64,000 bases of DNA from contig NZ_AP024488.1 of assembly GCF_021654575.1 (NCBI RefSeq), forward strand, positions 3,309,501 to 3,373,500. Direction: 5' to 3'. This stretch comes from Desulfoluna limicola. GTDB taxonomy: Bacteria > Desulfobacterota > Desulfobacteria > Desulfobacterales > Desulfolunaceae. A program made the position numbers and the translations under genes. This document shows positions 9,236 through 17,572 of the stretch, piece by piece (position 1 is the first letter of the stretch; every line of letters begins with the position of its first letter). Below the pieces are notes generated by a model. That model was not told the DNA's origin. It was given only the letters and a program-made list of their open reading frames with translations, and made no database searches.

Positions 9236-9366
9236 TCACGGGCGTAGCCCGTCGGCGAATGTGACAAGCCTGAGGAACGAGGGCTCGGAGCATTCGCAAT
9301 TCGCTTTCGAGGTGCTTTTCGCTGCAGTGGCTTCGCCACCCCCGACGCCGGAGGCCTGCTTTTTCC
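9236..9366 (-). repeat. Repeat A, variant copy downstream of the sigma54 regulator gene
   Basis: Shows all three hairpins: ACGGGC/GCCCGT, GCGAATG/CATTCGC enclosing CCTGAGGAACGAGGG, and a variant first hairpin region containing GTGGCTTCGCCAC. The GCCGGAGGC end with its T run lies 31 bp from the stop of the regulator gene. The GTGGCTTCGCCAC insert is shared with the copies near 35311 and 50737, defining a subfamily. Confidence 0.85.
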
Positions 9367-9397
9367 TTGCACTTTAACCATGGAAAGCAGCCCCTCG

Positions 9398-10804
9398 CTA
9401 CCTCTTCCGATACGGTTCCGGGTCGATACCGTAGCGCTTCATCACCTGTTGCAGCGCTTGACGCTCCATGCCGCAGAGGCGGGCTGCCTGGGCCACATTA
9501 CCGGACGTCTCTTCCAGTAGCGCCCCCACATAGACGTCATTAAATTCCTTGAGGCAATGCTCCTTGGCCTCTTTGTAGGAAAGATCCATAAGATTTGAGT
9601 CAGGGGGCACACCTGACGCAACCTGCGAGATGGTGGAGAGAACCTCCTTTAAGTCCTCCGGCTCCATCATCTCCCCCTTGGCAAAGAGAAGCCCCTTCAT
9701 CACGAGGCTCTCCAGCTCACGAATATTCCCCAGAAACGGCAGCTCCATCAAAAAGGCCATAAGCTCATCGGAGACGGGCAACGGATCGCGCCCCATGGTG
9801 CCTGCGTGCTTGTGAATAAAATGGTTCACAAGGGCCGGAATGTCCTCACGCCGCTCGCGTAAAGGGGGCAGCCGCAAGGGAAACACGTTGAGCCGGTAAT
9901 AGAGATCCTGGCGGAACTCCCCATCAGACATCGCTTTGGCCAGGTCTTTGTTGGTGGCAGCGATGATCCGAACATCCACCGGAATGGATTTTGTCCCCCC
10001 GAGGGGCTTGATCTCTTTTTCCTGAATGGCCCGGAGGAGCTTGGACTGAATGGCCGGGCTGATCTCGCCTATCTCGTCCAGAAAAAGCGTGCCCCCGCTT
10101 GCCGCCTGAAAAAGCCCCTGGCGGTCCGAGGATGCCTGGGTAAAGGCGCCCTTTTTGTAACCGAAGAGCTCGCTCTCCAGGATCTGCTCAGGCACGGTGG
10201 GGCAATTGACGGTGATAAATGGCCCGTTCTTTCGTTCGCTCTGGGCATGGATCGCCCGACAGGTCAGCTCTTTTCCCGTCCCCGACTCACCGGTAACAAG
10301 CACCGTCATGTCGGTTCGGGCCACCATGCGAATGGTCTCAAACACCTTCTGCATGGCAGAGGAGGTCCCCACGATGTTATGAAAGGTCTCCTTCTCCCGA
10401 AAGGCGTTGTGGAGCCGGATGTTCTCACTGATCAGGCGGCTGCGCTCAAGGGCCTTTTTCAGGCGAAAAACCAGGGTGTCGTGATCAAAGGGTTTGGCGA
10501 TAAAGTCGTACGCCCCGGCCCGGATAGCCTCCACCGCCGAGTCGATGGAGCCGTAGGCCGTCATCATGATCACCGTGATCCCCTGCTTCAGCGCCCGAAT
10601 CTGCCGGAGCAGCTCAGCGCCACCCATCCCAGGCATCTTCATGTCCGACAACACCAGGTCATATCGTTTTGCCTGAATCATGGAAAAGGCCTCTTCCCCG
10701 GTAGAGGCGGTCTCCACGGTACAGCCCAAATCAGGCTCCAGGCTTCTCTTGAGAAGCCGCAGCATGTCGGTTTCGTCATCAACGATTAAAATACGATGTC
10801 TCAA
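9398..10804 (-). CDS. Sigma54-dependent response regulator (NtrC/ZraR type)
   Basis: A 468-residue two-component output protein. Receiver domain 1-120 has phospho-acceptor Asp in LVLSDMKMPGMGG and the KPFD lysine. A central AAA+ domain has Walker A GESGTGKE, the sigma54-contacting loop GAFTQA (normally GAFTGA), Walker B GGTLFLDEI and RLNVFPLRLPPLRER. The C-terminus is a Fis-type helix-turn-helix (NVAQAARLCGMERQALQQVMKRYG). The start is TTG at 10804, supported by GGAGA 7 nt upstream. It should act with the histidine kinase encoded upstream, although 558 bp with a heptamer tandem array and a repeat B copy separate them. Targets are unknown; no obvious GG-N10-GC sigma54 promoter was found nearby. 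Confidence 0.9.
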   Translation of the reverse strand: MRHRILIVDDETDMLRLLKRSLEPDLGCTVETASTGEEAFSMIQAKRYDLVLSDMKMPGMGGAELLRQIRALKQGITVIMMTAYGSIDSAVEAIRAGAYDFIAKPFDHDTLVFRLKKALERSRLISENIRLHNAFREKETFHNIVGTSSAMQKVFETIRMVARTDMTVLVTGESGTGKELTCRAIHAQSERKNGPFITVNCPTVPEQILESELFGYKKGAFTQASSDRQGLFQAASGGTLFLDEIGEISPAIQSKLLRAIQEKEIKPLGGTKSIPVDVRIIAATNKDLAKAMSDGEFRQDLYYRLNVFPLRLPPLRERREDIPALVNHFIHKHAGTMGRDPLPVSDELMAFLMELPFLGNIRELESLVMKGLLFAKGEMMEPEDLKEVLSTISQVASGVPPDSNLMDLSYKEAKEHCLKEFNDVYVGALLEETSGNVAQAARLCGMERQALQQVMKRYGIDPEPYRKR

Positions 10805-10825
10805 ATGTATGTCTCCAAGGCGATG

Positions 10826-10890
10826 AAGGGCTAAGGGCTAAGGGCTAAGGGCTAAGGGCTAAGGGCTAAGGGCTAAGGGCTAAGGGCTAA
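10826..10890. repeat. Heptanucleotide tandem array (AAGGGCT)n
   Basis: About nine consecutive perfect copies of the 7-bp unit AAGGGCT, ending 22 bp from the start codon of the sigma54 regulator (transcribed away from the array). The unit resembles the arm of the palindrome in the adjacent repeat B copy (GGGCTAAGGG). Confidence 0.95.
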
Positions 10891-10928
10891 AAATTGCCGA
10901 ATCGCTACGTTCCGTCAACCGTAAAAAG

Positions 10929-11108
10929 CGCCTCCGGCGGCCCTGCCGGGAGCCAAACTGTTGAAAAGTTCGACAAACATGTCTTGAGCACAGTTTCGAT
11001 TGCATCGCCGATGTTAGCAAACCATATAGCTTGGGCTTAACGAATCTTTAGCCCCTTTTCCCTTAGCCCTGCGGGGGCTAAGGGAAAAGGGGACCACAAC
11101 CGGAAAGC
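10929..11108 (+). repeat. Repeat B, copy 1
   Basis: About 180 bp. It starts with GCCTCCGGCGGCCCTGCCGGG and ends with a long palindrome (CCCCTTTTCCCTTAGCCC / GGGCTAAGGGAAAAGGGG at 11051-11092). The reverse complement of 61021-61206 matches along its length, including CGACAAACA and GCATCGCCGATGT. It fills the gap between histidine kinase and response regulator genes. Confidence 0.8.
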
Positions 11109-11176
11109 TTTGGCGCTCATTTCAAAAAGGGCCCCGCCGGAGGCAAGCCGAATAGTTACCCCGGATTAATAGTATA

Positions 11177-11355
11177 AACCATGAAGAGCATGAAGCGCTC
11201 TTCGGCTACATGAAGAAGACAGTATAAACTGTTATCGTTGTCCTCGGGCGAAGCCCGACAGCGAATGTGATCAGCCTGAGGAACGAAGGCTGAGAACATT
11301 CGCGAACCTGGGTTCCAAGGGCTCAGCCCTTGGCCGCCGGAGGCATGCTTTCCCC
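11177..11355 (-). repeat. Repeat A, full-length copy downstream of the histidine kinase gene
   Basis: Includes the distal box ACCATGAAGAGCATGAAGCG (11177-11217), hairpin CGGGCGAAGCCCG, the GCGAATG/CATTCGC stem and AAGGGCTCAGCCCTT in place of AAGGTGGCTCACCTT. It ends GCCGGAGGCATGC 8 bp before the kinase stop. Compensatory change in the stem supports selection on RNA or DNA structure. Confidence 0.85.
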
Positions 11356-11362
11356 GATCTTT

Positions 11363-12826
11363 TTACCCTGCTGTTGGCAGGTGGATGGTAAACGCCGTGC
11401 CTTTGCCGGGGGTGCTGATCACATCGATCTCGCCCCCGTGGTTTTTAATGATGCCATAGCTCACCGATAATCCCAGACCGGTACCGGTTCCTGTGGGCTT
11501 GGTGGTGAAAAAAGGGTCGAAAATCCGGGAGCGGGTGTCGGCGTCCATGCCGCAGCCGGTGTCAGCGATTGTGATAAAAACGGTCCCGGGGTCTGCAATG
11601 CCGGTGGTGACATGGATTTCACCGTGTCCATCGATGGCGTGAACGGCATTGATGATGAGGTTGATGAGCACCTGCTTGATCTTTTCCGCGTCGGCATAGA
11701 TCTCCGGCAGGGTGTCGGCCAACTCACTGATCACCTGAATGCCATCCATCTCGGCCTGATGGCGGGAAAAAGCAAGGACCTCGCCAATGGTTTTATGCAG
11801 ATCGCAGGGACGTTTCTCCGGGGGCGCGCTACGGGCAAAGTTGAGCAGGGACTCCACCACCTTTTTGCACCCGATGACATGCTTTTCGATAACCGAGAGA
11901 TCCTCTTTCAGGGTACTCTCATCCTCGGCACTTCGTTTAAGAAGCTGGGTGTAGCCAAGAATAATCCCCAAGGGGTTGTTCACCTCGTGCGCCACACCAG
12001 CGGAAAGTTCCCCCACGGCCGCGAGCTTTTCGGTGGTTGCCATCTTTTCACGCATGGTCAGCGTCTCCTCAACATCCCGCACCATAAAGAGAATGGTCCC
12101 CTCTCCGCTGTCGATGTCAGTGACACCGCTCACCAACGCACGAAACGTTCGACCGCCGAGGCCCCTTAACGTCACCTCGGTGTTTCCGACACGCCCTTTC
12201 TGCCCAATGGCCTCCATGATGGCTTGAAACCGCTCCACATCGGTAAAAAAGGCCCCGAAGTGGTCTCTTCCTTCAAGGTGCTCCTCCCCGGCAGGGTTAA
12301 TGGCCAGAAGTCGCCCGTCACCGGTGGTGACCACAATAATATCTCCGGAGAGTTCAAACATACGGCGGTACTTCTTTTCCGACACAGCCAGGGCTTCGGT
12401 GCGTTCATCCACCAGTATTTCGAGGTTGCGGTTAAGCCAGGAGAGTTCCTCATGTGCATCCCTCAATGCGCGTCGGTCCCTGAGGATGGCCCGGTTGATC
12501 ACCCACACCCGCTCAAAAAAAACAGTGACTGAGGCAACGAGGATAAAGGTGAGGGTGTTCACAGATCCGCTGAAAGGACGGATATGCCCCCACACCCAGG
12601 GGACCTCCACAAAGAGCAGCACCTGCTTGACGATATGGCCGGCGGAACGGGAAATGGCAAAGATGGAAAGGGCCGCGCAGACAAAGAGAAGATAGGTCCA
12701 GAGAATATTCTCCCTCTCAAGGGAGGTGAGCCTCACCATGCGCTCAAAACACAAAAGAGAAAAGACGATCATCAACATTGAGCCGATAAGATCCACGCTC
12801 ACAATGGGAAAGGCGGAGACGATCAT
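11363..12826 (-). CDS. Membrane-bound PAS sensor histidine kinase
   Basis: A 487-residue kinase. Three hydrophobic segments occupy residues about 1-120, followed by a coiled coil ([18 protein letters not shown]) and a PAS domain (about 145-260). The HisKA box is [16 protein letters not shown] with the phospho-His near residue 281, and the HATPase domain has [10 protein letters not shown] (N box), DTGCGMD (G1), [16 protein letters not shown] (F/G2). The ATG overlaps the TGA of the preceding small membrane protein (ATGA), so the two are translationally coupled. It presumably phosphorylates the sigma54 regulator downstream. The signal is unknown; the membrane partner may be the sensory component. 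Confidence 0.9.
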   Translation of the reverse strand: MIVSAFPIVSVDLIGSMLMIVFSLLCFERMVRLTSLERENILWTYLLFVCAALSIFAISRSAGHIVKQVLLFVEVPWVWGHIRPFSGSVNTLTFILVASVTVFFERVWVINRAILRDRRALRDAHEELSWLNRNLEILVDERTEALAVSEKKYRRMFELSGDIIVVTTGDGRLLAINPAGEEHLEGRDHFGAFFTDVERFQAIMEAIGQKGRVGNTEVTLRGLGGRTFRALVSGVTDIDSGEGTILFMVRDVEETLTMREKMATTEKLAAVGELSAGVAHEVNNPLGIILGYTQLLKRSAEDESTLKEDLSVIEKHVIGCKKVVESLLNFARSAPPEKRPCDLHKTIGEVLAFSRHQAEMDGIQVISELADTLPEIYADAEKIKQVLINLIINAVHAIDGHGEIHVTTGIADPGTVFITIADTGCGMDADTRSRIFDPFFTTKPTGTGTGLGLSVSYGIIKNHGGEIDVISTPGKGTAFTIHLPTAG

Positions 12827-13287
12827 AAGGCGCCCCCGTTGTCCCTGCGCTCTTCGGCCTGTTTCACCAGCTGGCGCAGTCCCACCCAGAGAAAGCCGAT
12901 GGCAGGAACGCAGAGGAGATGATCCAGCTTGGCGATGTAATAGATAAAGGAGAGGCCCGGAATGGGTGAGGTGATCTGGAGTTGCCCCGTGGCAAGCCGC
13001 TGGACGGTCACGAGCTTGACCTGTTCATCCACAAAATGAACAAAAATCGCATCGAGGTTCCAGAGGATAAAAAGAAAAGCCGCATACTGCACATTGCGCC
13101 AGCCCCTTTGAACGGGCAGCTCATCGCGCTTGATACGAAACACCAGAAACCCCATGGCCAGCGCAAAAAGAACGTGGGCCGCCTGGTGGACCAACGTCCC
13201 TTCAATCCCCCCATGCCCCTGGGTGGCATGGGCCGGTGAGACGACCAGGAAAAGAAAAAGGGCTACAAGCCCTGATATGCGTGTCAT
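12823..13287 (-). CDS. Small membrane protein encoded with the histidine kinase
   Basis: About 154 residues from ATG 13287 (MTRISGLVALFLFLVVSPAHATQ), chosen because it begins a clean signal peptide; the open frame upstream runs into a repeat A copy. After the cleavage site come His-containing segments (HGGIEGTLVHQAAH) and about three further transmembrane helices, with His and acidic residues near the membrane face (NLDAIFVHFVDE, IAKLDHLLCVP). I do not recognise the family. Translational coupling to the kinase suggests a role in sensing, perhaps by binding a metal, heme or quinone through the membrane-proximal histidines; that is speculation. Confidence 0.7.
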   Translation of the reverse strand: MTRISGLVALFLFLVVSPAHATQGHGGIEGTLVHQAAHVLFALAMGFLVFRIKRDELPVQRGWRNVQYAAFLFILWNLDAIFVHFVDEQVKLVTVQRLATGQLQITSPIPGLSFIYYIAKLDHLLCVPAIGFLWVGLRQLVKQAEERRDNGGAL

Positions 13288-13317
13288 GGTGCGGTTCCTT
13301 GGGGTGGGCAAAAAACA

Positions 13318-13422
13318 AAAAAATGCCTCCGGCGGCAAGGTGAGCCACCTTGAAAGCGGGTTGCGAATGCTCTCGACCTTCGTTCCTCAGGTCGATCCCA
13401 TTCGCCTCGGGCTACGCCCGGC
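13318..13422 (+). repeat. Repeat A copy upstream of the small membrane protein gene
   Basis: Starts AAAAAAATGCCTCCGGCGGC and continues with AAGGTGAGCCACCTT, GAATGCTC and the palindrome CGGGCTACGCCCG. Here the GCCTCCGGCGGC end faces a gene start, not a stop: the CDS begins 31 bp away. Confidence 0.85.
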
Positions 13423-13553
13423 TAAAGCCGACGGAAGGTACCTCATTAGCATTCACAAATGATAAAAGAATGGGAATGCTGTTCAGAGGGCTCAGCCCAT
13501 ACCTAACTGATCGATACCTAGGGCTCACTTGAGCACAGGATGAACCGACGGCC

Positions 13554-14147
13554 CTATGACCTATCACCTATTACCTTTTTCACTCCCCATCGCCCCAATG
13601 CCGACGTGATCAGCACAAAATTATAGAGGTAAAGATAGAGCGCCCCGGCCCCGATGAGTTGTGGGATGCCAGGAATCGACAGCCCTCGCCCCCCTGTCAG
13701 CACCTCCAGCTGATCCGGCGAAAAGGCATGGTACTCAACCCAGAGCAGAAAAAGGAACATGGGAAAAAGGTACGTGATGCCCAGCTCGAAAAACTTATCC
13801 AGCATCAGGTGCTCGTAGGCGTCATCGGCTTCCTGGTCCAACCCCTTGTATACCGCAGTTCGCACCGCTTTGTCATCAATCTCACGGGCATTCCGCTTTG
13901 CAGCCAGACGCTCCTTGAACCGCCCCTCCGCCTCGGTGGACGCGCTGCCCTTTCGAAGCCGGGTGAGCACCATGGACAAAAGCGCCCCGACAAGGGCCGC
14001 CACACACACCTGCCAGGCAGGCGACAAGCCGGAAATGGGGGTAAAACAAAGGCTGATCACAGAAGCGAAAAACTTCATCAGGGGGATCACCACCCCGCCG
14101 AAAACCCACTCCGCTGCCAGATCGAATATATCATTGATAAAATCCAT
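13554..14147 (-). CDS. Conserved membrane protein of unknown function (Oxa1/EMC3-like topology)
   Basis: A 197-residue protein with two N-terminal transmembrane segments, a charged cytoplasmic-looking helical stretch (residues about 70-115, TRLRKGSASTEAEGRFKERL onwards) and two C-terminal segments. This arrangement recalls DUF106/EMC3-type members of the Oxa1 superfamily, but I see no diagnostic motif, so the family is uncertain. Its ATG at 14147 is preceded by GGAGG at 9 nt, and that GGAGG is the end of a repeat A copy. Gene order suggests it could be cotranscribed with the two-component operon downstream, though a further repeat A copy lies between them. Confidence 0.6.
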   Translation of the reverse strand: MDFINDIFDLAAEWVFGGVVIPLMKFFASVISLCFTPISGLSPAWQVCVAALVGALLSMVLTRLRKGSASTEAEGRFKERLAAKRNAREIDDKAVRTAVYKGLDQEADDAYEHLMLDKFFELGITYLFPMFLFLLWVEYHAFSPDQLEVLTGGRGLSIPGIPQLIGAGALYLYLYNFVLITSALGRWGVKKVIGDRS

Positions 14148-14149
14148 AA

Positions 14150-14256
14150 AAACGTGCCTCCGGCGGCCAAGGACTGAGCCCTTGGATCCCAGGTTTGCAA
14201 ATGCTCCCAGCCCTCGTTCCTCGGGCTGATCGCATTTGCAGACGGACTTCGTCCGT
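14150..14256 (+). repeat. Repeat A copy that supplies a ribosome-binding site
   Basis: Begins GTGCCTCCGGCGGCC; on the minus strand this reads GCCGGAGGCAC, 9 nt upstream of the ATG of the membrane protein at 14147. The first hairpin is altered to CCAAGGACTGAGCCCTTGG. Later parts include CTCGTTCCTCGGG and ACGGACTTCGTCCGT. Together with the next copy it fills the 312-bp intergenic region. Confidence 0.8.
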
Positions 14257-14376
14257 GGTGGATGACAACGACCTCATTTGTGCCGTCTTCCCCGGCTGTT
14301 AGAGATGTGAAGACCAGTATGCTGCGCACCTAAGATTACCGGTTGCGAGCCCTGCAAATACGCCGTTGCGATTTGA

Positions 14377-14452
14377 CCCGAGGAACAAGGGGCAAACCGC
14401 AACTGCAACCCGCTTTCGAGGTGGCTCACCTCGCCGCCGGAGGCATTATTTT
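14377..14452 (-). repeat. Repeat A copy downstream of the DUF169 gene
   Basis: Contains CCGAGGAACAAGGGG, CCCGCTTTCGAGGTGGCTCACCTC and GCCGCCGGAGGCA with a T-rich end 8 bp from the DUF169 stop. The distal part is decayed. Confidence 0.8.
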
Positions 14453-14459
14453 CCATGCT

Positions 14460-15242
14460 TTAGTCTTCGATCTTCTCGAATTTCACCATGGGGCAACCGG
14501 AGCAGACATCAAGGCCGGGCCAGGCCTGGCCGCCTTTGCCGAGGAGTGAGGGTCCGCCGGTGGTCTCGATGCGTTTTTCCATCTGCTTTGCGGTATCGAG
14601 GATCTGGTTTCCGGGGATGAAGAGGTTCATGTAGTTCATCTCGGTCTTGCCGGAGGCTTTGGAACCCGCGCACATGGTGGTCATGTTCAAGGTGTTGTTG
14701 TTGTACGCATAGACGCTACCGGAACAGACCGCTGAGTTGGGGGTACAGAACAGGGGCAGGTTGCATTTGTCGGTGCCTCCCATGTAGTCGTTCATGATGT
14801 GGTAGGCCTGAAAGGGCACCACCATCATAAAGACAACGTGGGGCTCGATCCCCGCTTCGTCGAACGTGTCCAGGGGGGCCATGAAGATGCCTTTGCAGGC
14901 GCCCATATCAAGCTTGGCCTTCTCCTGAGGCGCTTTCCAGGAAAGCTCGGGATCAAGAAGGTATTTCTCGTGGTTCTTGCCGTCCACCTCGCGGGTAAGA
15001 TCGCGAAATCCGAAAACAGGCTGGGCATTCTTGCACTGAAGACGCTCAGGTGGCATGAAAAGGCTGTGGCGTGCCGATCGGGCCGCGGCAAGGTACATGC
15101 AGTAGGAAATCTTGGCCTTGGACTTGTGGGTGACGGGAAGGGTTTCGATTTCGTCTTCATCAAAAATGTAGCGGATCCCGACGGGGTCGAAATCCAGGCG
15201 AAAGTTCCAGATAAAGGCATTGTGGGCTTTGGTATAGTTCAT
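14460..15242 (-). CDS. DUF169-family protein
   Basis: A 260-residue soluble protein. The N-terminal FDPVGIRYIFDEDE stretch and scattered conserved cysteines (ISYCMYLAAA, LQCKNAQ, GACKGIF, DKCNLPLFCTPNSAVCSGS, MTTMCAGS, DVCSGCPMV) fit the DUF169 family, whose biochemical role is not established. The C-terminal CSGC pair could bind a metal or Fe-S cluster. Downstream of the TauE/SafE-like exporter gene in the same orientation, with a repeat A copy between, so a shared sulfur-related role is possible but unproven. Confidence 0.65.
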   Translation of the reverse strand: MNYTKAHNAFIWNFRLDFDPVGIRYIFDEDEIETLPVTHKSKAKISYCMYLAAARSARHSLFMPPERLQCKNAQPVFGFRDLTREVDGKNHEKYLLDPELSWKAPQEKAKLDMGACKGIFMAPLDTFDEAGIEPHVVFMMVVPFQAYHIMNDYMGGTDKCNLPLFCTPNSAVCSGSVYAYNNNTLNMTTMCAGSKASGKTEMNYMNLFIPGNQILDTAKQMEKRIETTGGPSLLGKGGQAWPGLDVCSGCPMVKFEKIED

Positions 15243-15332
15243 AAAAACCTCTCAGTTATAATTAGGCCATTCTCACTATAAACACAGACGACAGGCCAAA
15301 GTGATTCATCGTAACAAGTGATATACTGTCGA

Positions 15333-15495
15333 CCACGAAGAGCACGAAGCGCCCTCCGGGCTCCACGAAGAAGGCTGCGCCACATCAATCGTTAATCACG
15401 GGCGCAGCCCTTCAGCGAATGTGATCACCCCGAGGAACGAGGGGTGGGAGCATTCGCGACCCTGCTTTCGAGGTGGCTCACCTCGCTATCGCAGG
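15333..15495 (-). repeat. Repeat A, full-length copy overlapping the TauE stop codon
   Basis: Includes the distal box (ACCACGAAGAGCACGAAGCG at 15333), ACGGGCGCAGCCC, the GCGAATG/CATTCGC stem and CGAGGTGGCTCACCTCG. The TAG stop of the exporter (15486-15488) lies directly against the first hairpin, and the usual GCCGGAGGCA end is replaced by coding sequence. Confidence 0.8.
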
Positions 15496-17150
15496 AAGGG
15501 AATCGCATTGGTATATTTAAGAAATACGATGAGAAGAATCAATGCCAAAGCTCTTTTCAGAAAGATTTCAGGCAGTTTTTTCTGAATCTTGGGACCGATC
15601 TTCCCCCCCATGATGGCCCCTGCTGCGATGAGGGCTGCCATGATCCAGTCCGGAGAGTAGCCGGAGAGAATGTAGCGGGAGATACCGCCCACCGAGGTGC
15701 CGAAGGTACCGCACAGGGAAATGGGCACAGCCAGGTACATGGGGTAACCCATGACGGTGGTCATGAAGGGGACGAGCATGAAGCCGCCCCCCACGCCGAA
15801 GGCAGAGGCAATGCAGCCAATAAGGATACCGCCGAAGAAGAGCGCGATGGGGTTGGCTCGAAACGATTCCCCCCAGAAGGAGAAGTTAATGTTGGTGGCG
15901 TTCCACCCTTTTTCAAGGGCCACCTTACCCATCTCAACAGCGCGGCCCTCTTTCTTGGCTGCGGCGATCTCGATGTCGAACTTCTTCACGATGGCCTTCA
16001 CGGCCTTGTTCTTATTGATGGCCTTCTGGGTCGATTCGTACCAGAGCTTGATAAAGAGAATCAGGCAGAAGAAGCCAAGGTAGAATTTGTACGCCTTCAT
16101 GGGAAGGTACTTGGCGGAGTATGTGGGACCGATCCAGAAAGCGCCCAGCAAGATACCGGTGACAAAGAAAAGGGCCACGGGCCAGGCGAAGCGTCCCTCT
16201 TTGAAGTAGGAGTACACACCGGTGATGGGAGAGCAGAGGGTCAAAAAGAGGTTGGTGGGCTTTACGGCGTTGGCGGCGTTGACGCCCACCATGCCCTGGG
16301 TGCCGATGACGGTGATCTGAAACGCTGCGGTGAAAAGACCGCCGGCGGCCCCCACGATGACAAACATGCAGCCGATGACCAGGGCTCCCAGAAAGACCAC
16401 GAGGGGGTTCATGTAGGTGCCACCGATGCGAAAATAGAAGCCACGTTTCTGAACGGAGACGCCCCCTGCTTTCTCCCCGTTGACGAACACGTCCAGGCCG
16501 GTGTCGGGGGCGATGCGCTTGCTCACCTTAAACGAGGCGGTAAACTTGCCGGTGGCCTTGTCAAGGTTGACGGACACATCCTTGTTCCATGTCTTGGAGG
16601 CATCCCCGCCCATGACCATGCGGGCGTTGCCGCCGCCGATGGGGCGTTCTTTGGAGACTGTGTTGATTCCGAACTTATCCTCGTGGGTAAAGGTGAGGAA
16701 GTTCCACTGGGCGGCGGTGGTGACGGCACCAAGCTTTGTCTTCACATCTTCGGGGATGGCATCCCATTTATTGATCTTGTTGACCTCGATGTCCCACTTG
16801 AAAGGGGCAAACCACTTGCCCTTGGAGACCGTTTTCGGAGTGGCCAGAGCTGAGGGGTTGCTCGTTACGGCATAAAAAACAGGGGGAATTTCGGTGTCAC
16901 CGAACTTTTTCCCGAGCTTTGCGGCTTCCTGTGATCCAACGGAGTCGGCAGCCTTGAACAGGTCTGAAGAACTCACCACAAGATAGAGATCGTTACCGGG
17001 GGCGATCTGCCCGGTCACTTCCAGCACATCCCCCGCCTTGGGGGTGGGGGTTTTAATGGTCACTTGGGGTGCCGCCCAAGAGCTGGCCCCCCACAAAAGC
17101 ATCAACCCCGTCAGCACGGCCATCTTCAACATTCGTCCCTTAACACGCAT
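15486..17150 (-). CDS. TauE/SafE-family membrane exporter with N-terminal periplasmic domain
   Basis: About 554 residues. ATG 17150 is chosen because GGAGG sits 8 nt upstream; an earlier ATG lies on that Shine-Dalgarno. A signal peptide (LTGLMLLWGASSWA) precedes a periplasmic beta-rich domain of about 220 residues. The TauE/SafE core has two duplicated halves, each of four or so helices with the glycine-rich family signature (GAAGGLFTAAFQITVIGTQG and GVGGGFMLVPFMTTVMGYP). A charged cytoplasmic loop joins the halves. The family exports sulfite, sulfoacetate or other organosulfonates; the substrate is not evident. Members with a large periplasmic N-domain are longer than the usual 250-300 residues. 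The C-terminus ends abruptly at a repeat A copy. Confidence 0.8.
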   Translation of the reverse strand: MRVKGRMLKMAVLTGLMLLWGASSWAAPQVTIKTPTPKAGDVLEVTGQIAPGNDLYLVVSSSDLFKAADSVGSQEAAKLGKKFGDTEIPPVFYAVTSNPSALATPKTVSKGKWFAPFKWDIEVNKINKWDAIPEDVKTKLGAVTTAAQWNFLTFTHEDKFGINTVSKERPIGGGNARMVMGGDASKTWNKDVSVNLDKATGKFTASFKVSKRIAPDTGLDVFVNGEKAGGVSVQKRGFYFRIGGTYMNPLVVFLGALVIGCMFVIVGAAGGLFTAAFQITVIGTQGMVGVNAANAVKPTNLFLTLCSPITGVYSYFKEGRFAWPVALFFVTGILLGAFWIGPTYSAKYLPMKAYKFYLGFFCLILFIKLWYESTQKAINKNKAVKAIVKKFDIEIAAAKKEGRAVEMGKVALEKGWNATNINFSFWGESFRANPIALFFGGILIGCIASAFGVGGGFMLVPFMTTVMGYPMYLAVPISLCGTFGTSVGGISRYILSGYSPDWIMAALIAAGAIMGGKIGPKIQKKLPEIFLKRALALILLIVFLKYTNAIPFLR

Positions 17151-17442
17151 CACGACATCCTCCAAAAGACTGTAGAAACTTTATTAAACAACACGGCTTC
17201 ATCAAATTGAGTTGATGAACATCATTTATTCTCTTGGAGATCGGTATTTACAAGCTTCGTGCCAAGGTCGAACACACGGGTCATTTAAAAAATATCCTTC
17301 ATCATTTTAATCAGTTCAGTTGATAACGCCAGTGTCGGATCACCAGAAACATCTCGCTGATATCGCAAGCTTTTGGGTGCGGTGCAATAAAATCAATGCG
17401 CATTATTTTTAGCTCAAGTCACGAATCAGTATGCCTCCGATG
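17151..17442. other. Intergenic region between exporter and helicase genes
   Basis: No gene seen. AT-rich relative to its neighbours; it must hold the exporter promoter (minus strand), which I could not place with confidence. Confidence 0.4.
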
Positions 17443-17535
17443 GTTAAATGCGTGAATGTCGAGGAGCCCTATCACCCTGGTACGTTTGATACCTCTTTCA
17501 CCTTCTGTTTCGTGTACTAAGTTGCCGGGTTAATA
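17443..17535 (+). repeat. Repeat C, copy 2
   Basis: About 93 bp from GTTAAATGCGTGA to GCCGGGTTAATA, matching 9137-9228 in the same orientation. It ends 37 bp before the start codon of the fusion helicase. A CCTCCGATGG remnant of the repeat A/B end lies just before it. Confidence 0.6.
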
Positions 17536-17572
17536 TTTCATATTCCTTAAAGAGAAACACGGGGCAGGTGTA

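Noticed and set aside
10826..10890. The AAGGGCT array considered as a CRISPR or telomere-like array
   Set aside because: Units are 7 bp with no spacers, no cas genes are in the window and the site is internal to the chromosome; it is a simple tandem repeat.
15444..16853. Plus-strand open frame of 469 codons opposite the TauE/SafE gene
   Set aside because: Gly/His/Asp-rich shadow translation of membrane-helix codons on the other strand.
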